Shown here: in pieces, positions 12,727-22,566 of the stretch | Numbering within the stretch: the first letter of the stretch is position 1 | Layout: every line of letters starts with the position of its first letter | Origin: Carallia brachiata | Lineage: Eukaryota; Streptophyta; Magnoliopsida; Malpighiales; Rhizophoraceae | Length of the DNA: 64,000 nucleotides | Direction: 5' to 3' | NCBI GenBank assembly: GCA_021464245.1 | Contig: JADCRB010000025.1 | Coordinates: forward strand, 5,211,903-5,275,902 | Made by a program: the position numbers and the translations under genes | The notes under the pieces: generated by a model | Told to the model about the DNA's origin: nothing | What the model saw: only the letters and a program-made list of their open reading frames with translations | The model's database searches: none

Positions 12727-12788
12727 ACAGGAGCGAGAGGGGCAGGCGACGGAAGTGGAGGAGTGGTGGAGGAATCCGATATGGCCAT
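10943..12788 (-). CDS. Small coiled-coil protein of unknown function, exon-per-repeat structure
   Basis: Seven minus-strand exons, all phase 0: 12788-12729, 12568-12533, 12319-12266, 12137-12084, 11378-11325, 11249-11178, 11056-10943. They join to 147 residues. Residues 1-20 are Ser/Thr/Pro-rich (MAISDSSTTPPLPSPAPLAP). From residue 21 the chain is a highly charged helix: KRRTQLVGSKLA, then four exon-encoded segments beginning ELNESRT, DLQNWRSK, ELSELKKS and EFQELRST. The tail (LQDSQEDAKG...KKVET) is acidic and polar. There is no signal peptide or membrane span. Donors are good (GTAAGT, GTGAGT, GTATAC); acceptors end in CAG or TAG. I recognise it as plant-conserved in type but know no function. 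Exon 1 and its ATG are the least certain part, since intron 1 holds a CT microsatellite. Confidence 0.8.
12696..12723. repeat. (AG)n microsatellite in intron 1 of the coiled-coil gene
   Basis: About 14 AG units. On the coding strand it is a CT tract immediately after the donor GTATAC of exon 1, so length changes would alter the intron start but not the protein. Confidence 0.95.
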
Positions 12789-13549
12789 TCGTCGTCGTCG
12801 GACAAGCAAGCTGACCGTGGAAAGGAAAGCTTCTGAAAGCGCTTCTGTTTTGTATTTTTTGGTTCAAATGTAAAGAAAGTGGGAGACCTGAATCTTAACT
12901 GGATCTAAATAAAATGTCGGCGTGTCGTGTCGTGTCGTGTGGCCTGTGCTAGCTAAGTTTGGAGAACTCTTAAAATTTTCAATTTTGAATTGGGCGGGCT
13001 TCTCTCTCTCCCCCACGCTCTCCGCTAGCGTCTGGACTTGTGGCCTACTGGCCTCTGTTGTGGATTCGGAAAGCTCTGGAAAGTGGAAATGAGAGGACGC
13101 TCTAAGCTTCGGATCTGATAAATGGGCGTGGGCACGGTGGCACCTACTATTGTTAATTGATGATAGGTATTTGCTATTTGTTTTGTACTTTTTTTAAAAA
13201 ATATAATAATACATAATTTTTATTTATAAAATTGATCTTACTCATTAGTAGTAAGAGTTTAGTGGTAAATGAATATATTTTTTATACACATGACTTATGT
13301 TTAAATTTTGCGCACGCACTCAATGTTAATTTTGATTATTGAGGATTGAAGTGAGACATTAAATTCTATATTTGATAATTGAGGCGTTAAATTTTAGAAT
13401 TGATAATTGTTATTATCCCTTGCAACAAATGCTTGCTTGGTTTTATTAATACTCAAGCGGAGGTTATATCATGCAAAAATAATTAAATAAAAACGTTAAA
13501 AAGTGACTTTTAATTTGGATTCACATGTGTGATAACTTATAATTTTGTG
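12789..13549. other. Upstream region of the coiled-coil gene and spacer
   Basis: Contains the probable promoter and leader of the minus-strand coiled-coil gene, including a short tandem GTGTC run (about 12918-12940) and a CT-rich patch (13001-13022). Beyond 13140 it is AT-rich with no coding feature. Confidence 0.5.
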
Positions 13550-14042
13550 GGGATATGAATATTTTTAGTTCTAAACCTTTAAGTTGTTTTTTACGTTTGA
13601 GTTCTATATTTTTTGACATTTCATTTGAGTCATAAACTTTTTAATTTTCTACCAAATTAGTCATTCTGTTTATCAAAAGTGATCAATCTATTAAAAAATA
13701 ATTTTAAATTTACAAAAAATTATTTTAAAAAAGATTAAATATATGAATTGAATGTCTTTTTTATCAAAAATACATGTTACCCATTTAATTTGTATATTTG
13801 TTGATTAAAAAAATATTTAATGTGCATATTTTGTTGATGAAAAAAATATTTAATTCATGTATTTAACCTTTTTTAAATAATTTTTATTAATTAAACTCAT
13901 TTATTAATCGATTGACCATTTTTTGTAACTTAAAACTGATGTAGTATGAAATCAAAAGATTTAGAATTTAAATGAAATGTCAAAATGTTTAAACTCAAAT
14001 TTAAAAAATTTAAAAGTTTAAAATTAAAAATATTGATATCCT
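13550..14042. mobile_element. Long-arm foldback element
   Basis: The left arm runs GGATATGAATATTTTTAG, TTCTAAACCTTTAAG, TTTGAGTTCTA, then TTTTTTGACATTTCATTTGAG. The reverse complement of the right arm (ending about 14042) reads GGATATCAATATTTTTAA, TTTTAAACTTTTAAA, TTTGAGTTTAA, then ATTTTGACATTTCATTTAAA. The match continues for roughly 90-100 bp with few gaps. The 493-bp unit has no coding capacity. It is a MITE or foldback transposon by structure. Confidence 0.7.
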
Positions 14043-14678
14043 TAATTTTGTGATACATCTCTTTCCTTTTTTGATTAAATTTAAAGAAATTGATCTCACT
14101 CTCCATTTATTCAATTGAAGGCCACTCAGATTTTTTTTTTCCCAGTCATGTAATTGAATAATTCTCAATACAAATACCCCAAAAAGTTAATAGTTTAATT
14201 TTCAGACTCGATTAAAAAAAAAAAAAAAGGAACAGCGAAGTGTATAGACTGGAGTCCGAATTCATCCAACATACGGCTCAGGGCTCATCTCCTCTACAAC
14301 TTTATTTATTCAAGAGAAATGAAAAAAATTGGCAATATCATGTTAAAGTTAAATATCCCTTTCATTATACGATCCAATCCAAGCATCGTAGTGAGATAAT
14401 GGGGTAACGCCGAGTGGTTGTGCTGCAAAAGAGAAAATGAAACACAGTTTTGGAAGACATTTTCAAGATTTTAGAACTTACATCTTTGTTCTCAAAAAAA
14501 AAAAGTTACATCTTTATTTTTAAAATCCTGTATCGTAATTTTGAAAAAAAACATATAAGATTTATAGAAAAAAAATATTTTATGATAAAATAGTAAAAAT
14601 AATACAATAAACGTGTACTTATGTGATATAATTTAATAAAATAATATATAAATAGTTAGAATGAATACGTGTCTGTAG

Positions 14679-15202
14679 CAATGTTGTAAAAACGGGTTCG
14701 GACCGGTCGGTCCGACCGGTTCAACCGGTGACCGGCCAAAGGTCCGGGCCGGTTTATAGCTACAGTTACCCCTTAACTCGGACCGGTCAAAACCGGTTTG
14801 AACCGGTCAAAAACCGGTCAAAACCGGTGAAAACAGGTCAAAAATCGGACCCGGTTCAACCGGTTCAAATCGGGTATAAAAGTTTTTAAATAAATTATAA
14901 TTGATCCCAATGTTTTTTAAATTATAATTTGAGTTTTAAATTTAATTAAAATTTTTTAATTTAGTCGTAAATTTATCAAACTTTCAATTTAGTCCTAAAT
15001 TTATCAAAATTTCAATTTAATCCTTAAAAATTAAAAAAGTAATATTTAATAATCATGTATAAGTATTATTTTTTTAAATTATTTTTATAAATATATATAT
15101 TAATAAATATCGGTTTAAATACCGGTTCGACCGGTTGAACCGGTTAAATTTTGACCCACTAATATTTTTGATTCGATGATCGGCCTGATTCTGACAACCT
15201 TG
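14679..15202. mobile_element. Non-autonomous hAT-like element rich in ACCGGT motifs
   Basis: The left end is CAATGTTGTAAAA and the inverted right end is CAAGGTTGTCAGAA. The flanks are GTCTGTAG (14671-14678) and GTCTATAG (15203-15210), an 8-bp target duplication with one mismatch, which is the hAT hallmark; hAT ends also start CA-x-x-G. About 200 bp inside the left end and 40 bp inside the right are filled with ACCGGT/AACCGGTT palindromes. The middle is AT-rich and codes for nothing. Length is 524 bp. The mismatch in the target duplication suggests an old insertion. Confidence 0.8.
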
Positions 15203-15210
15203 GTCTATAG

Positions 15211-16420
15211 TTTAGTGAAAATAAAAAAAAAAAAAAGAGACAGAGGTCAGGCCGCAGATCTCGGCCGTCTGTTGACCCATTCGCATCTCCACAGAAGCAT
15301 GGGTCGCAACGGTCATTTGGCACGCGCCGCAACAATGTCAATCGCCGGCCCAATTGGTCCACCAGACGTCGAAAGTTTTATTTTTTTATAGTTAACAAAG
15401 TAATTAGACGCCGTCACCGCAGAATCTTTCTTTCTTCCTGTTGGACGAACGCTTGCTTTACTCCGACAAGCATAAGTCAAAGCACACTTTTAAACTGTCA
15501 AACAGAGTAAGCCAGCAACAAGACTAATCCGATCTATGTCTAGGAGATTCGTTTTACCGTAGGATTGAGTTTAAAATCCTCACCAAATTTTAATGAACTA
15601 AACCTACGTCTTATTACATATAATTATAAGAGGAACTTGTAACTCTTACGTACATTTTTATGAAATCAATATAACGGCCTAATATACTAATACGTTCTCC
15701 ACAAACTTTTTTTTTTATCAAATAAAAAATCTATTATGTATATCAGTCTTTAGATCTATAAGTTAAAATTAAAATAATTTTTATTTTTAATATCTCATTC
15801 AACTACCAAAAAATAAATTTACCACTCGAATATAATGAAATTGAGTGGAACTCCCACATTCGAGACCACGATAAGATCACGACGATTATCAAATCTATAA
15901 TTATCGTTACATCATAATCTTTCTCTAACGAAAATCTAACTATGTATCAAGAGAGGATGAGAGTGTAGAAATTAAAATTCAAATAAGTAATATGAAAAAG
16001 ATATTAATTTATTACTAAACTATAATTATACGTCACAAACTTTTTTTTTTTTTTTGGTAAATCGGCACAAACTCTTTTAACGAGTCAGCAGAGCACTCGG
16101 ATACTTTTCTGATTATCTGATATAGAAAAATCATGCTTGTACATGGGCCGAGGTGCCGAGCTCCGTTGAAACGCGGCCGTTTACTTTCCGTCACTCGCTT
16201 CCTTGCAGAAATAATCCAAAGAACGATTCTTATTTTCTTGCTTCGCAGCAAAGGGAAGAAGCGACCACCAAACGCAGCCTTAGATAAGGTGCTAACGTTA
16301 GAGCCAGCAGCACCAACGACAACCTCGCTGCCTGTCATTCTCTCTTGAACTCTGTCTGCGGCGGTGGTTTCACTTTCGACAAATCTGTGTCTCCCAAAAC
16401 TCGGCCCGAGTTTCTCAGAA
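15211..16420. other. Spacer and VAMP724 promoter/leader
   Basis: Non-coding. From about 16140 the base composition becomes GC-richer, as expected for the promoter and 5' UTR of the following gene. The frame opening at 16364 uses a GTG and simply runs into VAMP724 exon 1. Confidence 0.5.
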
Positions 16421-18806
16421 ATGAGTCAGGAATCGTTCATATACAGCTTCGTGGCTCGAGGGACCATGATTCTGGCGGAGTACACCGAGTTCACCGGCAA
16501 CTTCCCGGCGATCGCCAACCAGTGCCTTCAACGACTGCCTTCCACCAACGAGAAGTTCACTTACAACTGCGACCACCACACCTTCAATTTCCTCGTTGAA
16601 GATGGTTATGGTGCTTTCTTTTTGCTCCTTTCTCTCGCTTCTTTTCTTTTTTTTTTTTTTTTCAATTGGATATGAAAAGGAGTTTTATAAAGTGGATCGA
16701 TCTGGTGGGGAATCACGTGTTATGGTGTTGGATTCAATTGTTTTGGAGCTAAATTTTAATTGTTAGTTCTTTATAATAATATTTTTTTTCTCGCTATTAG
16801 TTCTTTTATGATGTTCTACGTGAAATTGATTTTTCTGTTGCTAATTTTGCCGTTTGGTTGCCTGGAAAATTGGGAGGGAATTTAGTTTGGGAAGTGGATT
16901 TTCTTTTCCTTTTCGTTTCTGTTTTTGTGGGTTGGCCAGAGTAAACTAGAGAGCCTTGTTTTGCATGAACTTTGGCTGAAAAAGCTTTATTAACTTGGAT
17001 TGGATAGCTCCTCATATGGTAGTGTTTATTTGAATGTGGGCTTGCTTTTATAGGCCAATGTAATCTGTCAAATCCGATCGTGTGTAGTGATTATTCTTAT
17101 AATGGAATATGGCCACATAAAATCTAGCAATTTTTCGCTTTCTGGATGGTTGTTTCTGGTTTTGTGACCATTTATGCTCAAATTAGCTCCATGTGTGACC
17201 ATTTGTGTTCTGGTCTCTCTAGAATGAAGAGTTCAGTTTCATCCAAAATTATAAAAATTTAGTATAGTTGTATCTGACATCACGAATTTGAGTGGTGATA
17301 TGTTTAATCCTTAATGGTTGTTGGCTTATACTAGTTTCATCCAGTAATTTAGAGATGTTCAAGTGCTGCTTCCTGTAATTTTCAGCATATTGTGTTGTTG
17401 CAAAAGAATCTGTTAGCAAGCAGATCTCTATTGCATTTTTGGAACGCATGAAAGCAGACTTCAAGAAAAGATATGGTGGTGGTAAAGCAGATACTGCTGC
17501 TGCCAAGAGTCTGAACAAGGAGTTCGGGTATGTGCATGTATGGAAGTCTGTCAGATCTTATACCACAGGGCAAGGCACTATTTATAGTTATGTAGAGATT
17601 TTTAGAACTGAATGTAATTTAGTAGAACTCTTATTTCAGGCCAATAATGAAAGAGCACATGAAGTATATAATTGACCATGCCGAGGAGATTGAAAAGCTA
17701 TTGAAAGTTAAGGCTCAGGTTTCAGAGGTTAAAAACATAATGTTGGGGAATATCGACCAGGTAAGTGATCTATGCTTGAAAAAGTGCTATCTTAGTTCAC
17801 TTGAAATACTGAAGCTCCTATATTAATGTCTTTGTTTGCTGTCTATTCTATTTTGAGCATTTCAAAAGCAATTTTTTGTATTTTTTGAGCTCTCTAGATG
17901 AAGTGTATCATTGTTCTGTGCATCTCTCTAAATTCAGTCCCAGTCTCTTCTTTTCTCTTATGTTAAGATGTGTTTTTGTCATGCAATATCGCAATATTTC
18001 TGCCACTTTGAGACAATTAAGGACCTGGCACAACTGTGGACACTGGAATTTGCAATTAATGATTAAAGTTAAGTCCTTTGTGGATGAGCACGAGAAGGCT
18101 CAGTAGATTCTTACAAACAAATCTGACATCATTTTCATTGTCGTATGAAATGGAGCTGCAAAATGATTTTGATTGCAATATTTGTGTCTGCATTATTTCG
18201 TCTTCCATGTGTTTTGGATGATTTCGTAAAAACTGAAATTGTTCAGCAAAGAGATTTCATGCCGCACTAACCTTGACAACCGATTAAGTAGCTTTATTAA
18301 TGCATGGACCTGATTACTGGCTGCTTGAAATATTTCAACTAGCAATATCTCTACCAATACATAGCATTCAGTTATTTCCTGTCTGTGCAAAGCCAACGCA
18401 TCCTGTTAAACCCCTTGAAACATAGGCCTGTGCAAGCAATCAATTAAATGAAAAAAGATGTCAGATGTCACATTTCATGCTTTTTGATCATGTGTGAGCC
18501 TTTCAGGCAATTCAAAGAGGAGAGACCCTAACAAACATTGCTGACAAGGCTGAGGACTTACGTGATCAGGTTGGTTGAGTGAGCAAACTAAAATCTCCAG
18601 TCTGTTATACTTATTGCTGCCAAGTAAAAAACTGTACTCTTTGATGCAAATTTCAGGCCCGAATATACAAAAAACAAGGGACACAAATCCGACGGAAAAT
18701 GTGGTATCAAAACATGAAGATAAAGCTGGTTGTTCTCGGCATCTTGTTACTTCTGGTTCTAATAATCTGGCTTTCTGTCTGCGGCGGATTTGACTGCACC
18801 AAATAG
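16421..18806 (+). CDS. VAMP724: R-SNARE, vesicle-associated membrane protein 724-type
   Basis: Membrane-fusion R-SNARE of the plant VAMP72 group (plasma membrane/endosome traffic). Exons 16421-16610, 17386-17527, 17640-17760, 18507-18569 and 18657-18806 join to 221 residues, matching the family length. Residues 1-125 form a longin domain ([20 protein letters not shown], then [27 protein letters not shown], then [20 protein letters not shown]). The SNARE motif follows ([13 protein letters not shown], then [11 protein letters not shown] with the zero-layer Arg, then [17 protein letters not shown]). A single membrane anchor ([18 protein letters not shown]) and short lumenal tail CGGFDCTK end the protein. 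There is no acidic longin insert, which excludes VAMP727. All splice sites are GT-AG and no lesion is seen. ATG at 16421 is the family start. Confidence 0.96.
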
Positions 18807-19065
18807 TCACATTCAGACATAGATTTCGTCTATCAAACGAAGCTTCTTCAATGGTATCCCTTTGCAATTTTCTCGGCAGGAGAGTTGTGGTTTCGTCTGA
18901 ATGGTTACCCCATGTGGCAAGCCAATGAAGAGAGATTCAGAGGCTGTCGTTTGGAAGGAGAGATCTGAATCATGTGCTTGTGTGCTATTATTGTGAAAAT
19001 GTCATTAGGAAGTTTTTTGTTTTGGGTTTTTTTTTTCCCTCTTTGTTATTTTCTTGTCATATAGC

Positions 19066-19071
19066 AATAAA
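19066..19071 (+). terminator. Likely poly(A) signal of VAMP724
   Basis: AATAAA lies 260 bp after the stop codon within a T-rich 3' region. It is the only canonical signal near the gene end. Confidence 0.55.
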
Positions 19072-19574
19072 ATTTTTCAAATGTCATGCTATTTTCGTTT
19101 CAATGCTTTTTCTACGAATACATTTGGGGCCGGTGAACTGCCCCAGGAAGTGAGCTTGGGGTGACTCTGTCATGGAGAGGAATGCATAGTAGCCCCGACA
19201 ATTTTAAATTTCTTCTAGTAAAGTCCAGCGCTGCTAGTTAAGTCAGACTGCATGCGAGTTAATTGAAGTATAGCGGCACTAGTTATTATTATTATTTTTT
19301 TGGTCTAAAAGATAGGACAATAAGGTGGAACCCTACATTCTCATTTAGAATGCTTGTGCAGATCACACCGTTCACTAGACCTAAGAGCATTTCAAATTGT
19401 CCAACAAAAGTTACCGGTTTCTTCTACAACTACGCAATGTTAGATCTTCTATCTGTTAGAGCATAACAATCACGCATCGCTGATTGAGGAGAGCGAAGTG
19501 GCACTAGTTTAATCTTATGCCCAAGTTTGCCAAAGTGAACGAGGAAGCTGAAACTGCAAATTTTGAAATGGACG

Positions 19575-19770
19575 TAACTAATAAATTACAGAACGATAGT
19601 GGTCGTTTGGAGGTAATTGTTAATAAGCTAACCCACGAAATTTCTCGGCAGTTGTTTTTTTTTTTTTGGTAAAGAGGGAAGGTCAATGACCTAACTAATA
19701 AAATGACAGAACGATAGTGGTCGTTTGGAGGTAAGTGTTAATAAGCTAACCCACGAAATTTCTCGGCAGT
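19575..19770. repeat. Direct duplication of a 78-79-bp unit
   Basis: Unit 1 is 19575-19652 and unit 2 is 19692-19770. Both run TAACTAATAAA, then ACAGAACGATAGTGGTCG, then TTTGGAGGTAA, then GTTAATAAGCTAACCCACG, ending AAATTTCTCGGCAGT. They differ at only a few positions. The 39-bp spacer holds a T run. This indicates a recent duplication. Confidence 0.9.
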
Positions 19771-22028
19771 CTGTACTCTGTACACCCAAAAAGAATTAAA
19801 TGTCAAAAACACACCGGGGTGGGCCGTCAAGGCCCATGAAGTTGACACTCTGATATTTTGCCATTTTGCCGTAACAATTTTTTGTTGACACACGAAATAA
19901 TTAGTAGTTAGTCTATTAAATATTAATAAAAAAAAAATAAGTCTAAAAATATTATAAAGTATACTGTACTTTAAAAAGTAAAATCTTCCTTAAATCTTAT
20001 TTAAAGTAAAATAAAAATATTAGCTGGAGTTAAATCTCTGCTAAAGCCGTGACCTCAGAGGTCACTGGCCCCTAAGATAACTCAAGTGGTTCCCATAACC
20101 AAATTTGAAAAATCATTTGCACTTCATTTCACATATCACTTTTTTTTTTTTTTTTTACAGAAGGAGGTTAGAGGATTAAGAGGAAGAAAGTCTTATACAA
20201 TCAAACCACGAGAACATTGGACCCTAATAATATCCTATTGTAGTAAGGGCAATATGTCATTAAAAAGCACCGCCATCAGATCAGATGAAATTCAACACCA
20301 ACGCAGCTAGACCTCAACTGTAGCGGCCTAATAATTGTAAGAATTATAAACTAAGTTGAATTATTTATTTGTATTCTCTGTGGAAGGAAATAGTAGAGCG
20401 TTATTATTTGAAATAGTAATTTAATAGTAATGTAGTATGTTTCTTTTTATTAGTTTGGATTCAAGTCTTCCAAGTCACGCCCTTAATACTAAGAATGCTG
20501 TCTTTTTTACACTGTGAATTCTAAATTCGTTAATACCGTAGACGGGTATGGGAAGGCTCACTCGGACCCATCAATGCTCGGGTGGTTGATTCTCTTCACG
20601 TGGAGAGATTAAATGAAGACAACAACAAATCAAAACCTGATTTTGGCTCACATGTGCAATGATTAATGTACTTACGATACATATTTTTTTCTTAATAAAA
20701 AAAAAAAAAAGAATAACATGGCCGTTTCCAATGCTATGCAAGGTCAGATGCAAAGTGAATTTACTACTATGTTTTGCGAAGTTAACTCCAATTTATAATG
20801 AAGCAACTCAATTATTACATTCGGAATCAAGTACTCATTCGAATATTTTTGTCCCATTTTTTTGTCCTTGTAATACATAAAATTGCAATCAACCTTCCTT
20901 TTTTATCTAAAAAATTACGTTATCACACGGAGTCTCAAAATTCAAATTTTTATCTAAAAAGTGAGGAGCACGTCCACATGTTTTAGTTAGGCCGACTCCT
21001 GGGTTGAGAATATGCCGTTCTCGTTCTTTAATGTGCCTGAAAAAAGCACCAAGACCAAAGTCAAGCTTCTCCAATCAAACCAAACTCGACTAATAATTGA
21101 TTACTATAACATTATAAAAACATTAAGGAATTTTTAATTTGATTTATATTTTTTAATAAATATAAATTATTTATAATTTTATATCATATAATAAATAACG
21201 TTTGGTTAAAACAAATTGCATAATTTAAAATTATGAGTGAGTTATTTTTATAAAAATAAAGAATAAAAATAACAACCACCTTCAAATAAAGATGATCATT
21301 TTCACAAAGTTTAGTCCCTCGTAGTCATTCAAGCACCATGAAATTAGGATGGCAGAAGCAAAAGCGTATATTTAAACATGACTTTAATTTCTTCAACGAA
21401 TTTAGAATTAAAAAATACCCGTCCTATCCTACCGAACCAGCAGAAAGGTTTTCAAAGCGCATGCGTAATGGTTAATTACCAGTATAATATATATATATAT
21501 ATACAGGCTTCAATGGTAACAGTATTGGCGCTTTTCAAAGAAAAGTAATCCACTTTGATTCTTGTTCGCCTAAAATTCTACCACAGGCCTGCAGAAGTTT
21601 GGCATTTCTTTTTGACAATTTTGCAAATTTGCAATCGAGTACATTATTTATTTATTTTATACTTAAACTTCTTGGCCCCTTACGGAAACTATAATATATA
21701 TATGTAGTTCCGTATTATTTTGGTGTTAATGTGCAAAATCCTGATCGTTAATTGATACATGGCCGGTGCATCGGTACTTGTTAGTTGCCTCTTTTGTCAA
21801 AGAACTTTGATTAAGTGGTAATGAAATAGTGAAACTTGCTAATAAGATAATCTAGTGGACATTAGTTTCCAGACCCAGTTGCATATATATATTCCTTCAC
21901 GTGAACGGTTATAATAAGAGAGAGGGACATTGGTACATAATTTTCATCTTTCGACTAAAGTCATAAGTGAGGTCTTGATATGACATGCAACAATTATAAA
22001 AGACATCATATTCGAAAAAAAAAAAAAA

Positions 22029-22445
22029 GCGTTTTGAGTTGTTAATAAAAAGTGTTTTGAGAAGCCTAAAGATGGGAACACTACAAGTCAGGCAAATTAA
22101 AGGGGCGGTGATGGGGACTCTCCTGCCAGGGATTTGGAATTAAGGACGCGTGTGTCCAGCAAAGACTCCAGAGGGAAGCTACAATGAGTAAGGCTACTCC
22201 TAATAAAGGGCAAGCAAGTAAAGGCAACGTTAAGAAGGGAGTGACACTGGATAGAAAATTGAAATTAAAAGATATGACAGATATGTTGCATTGTGTTTAA
22301 CTAAGTGATATTGTAATTTTGTTGAAATATACTGTTTGGAGATGTGTGAGAATGTAATCTTTTAAAAGATTTGTTTTGTGGGTATCCTTTTGTCTTTAGA
22401 GACACTATGAATAAAAGTGATGTTCAAAAAAAAAAAAAAAAAAAA
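22029..22445 (+). mobile_element. Poly(A)-tailed segment, possible retroposed sequence or LINE 3' end
   Basis: A 20-A run (22426-22445) sits 10 nt after AATAAA (22410-22415), the spacing of a copied mRNA 3' end. The 400 bp before it are less AT-rich than the surroundings and start after another A run (22014-22028). A short Lys-rich frame (ATG at 22183) has no known relative. The source transcript and the left boundary are not identifiable by eye. Confidence 0.4.
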
Positions 22446-22453
22446 TTCCTTTT

Positions 22454-22566
22454 ATTAACCATTAAGCTTTATTTGGTTTGGTATCTGAAGCCCTTAAGAG
22501 GAGTTTGTGGGAAGAGTTAATTTACCATATGTGATAATGAGCGTGAGAATTAACCATTAAGCTTTA
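22454..22566. repeat. Exact 18-bp direct repeats flanking 77 bp
   Basis: ATTAACCATTAAGCTTTA occurs at 22454-22471 and 22549-22566. It begins 8 nt after the poly(A) tract. It could be a target duplication of a small insertion or a local slippage copy. Confidence 0.7.

Noticed and set aside
12460..12873. A 137-codon forward frame over the start of the coiled-coil gene.
   Set aside because: It passes through A runs and a GA microsatellite and is antisense to exons 1 and 2.
16364..16420. An upstream extension of VAMP724 from a GTG.
   Set aside because: Not an ATG, and the VAMP72 family starts at the M of [10 protein letters not shown].
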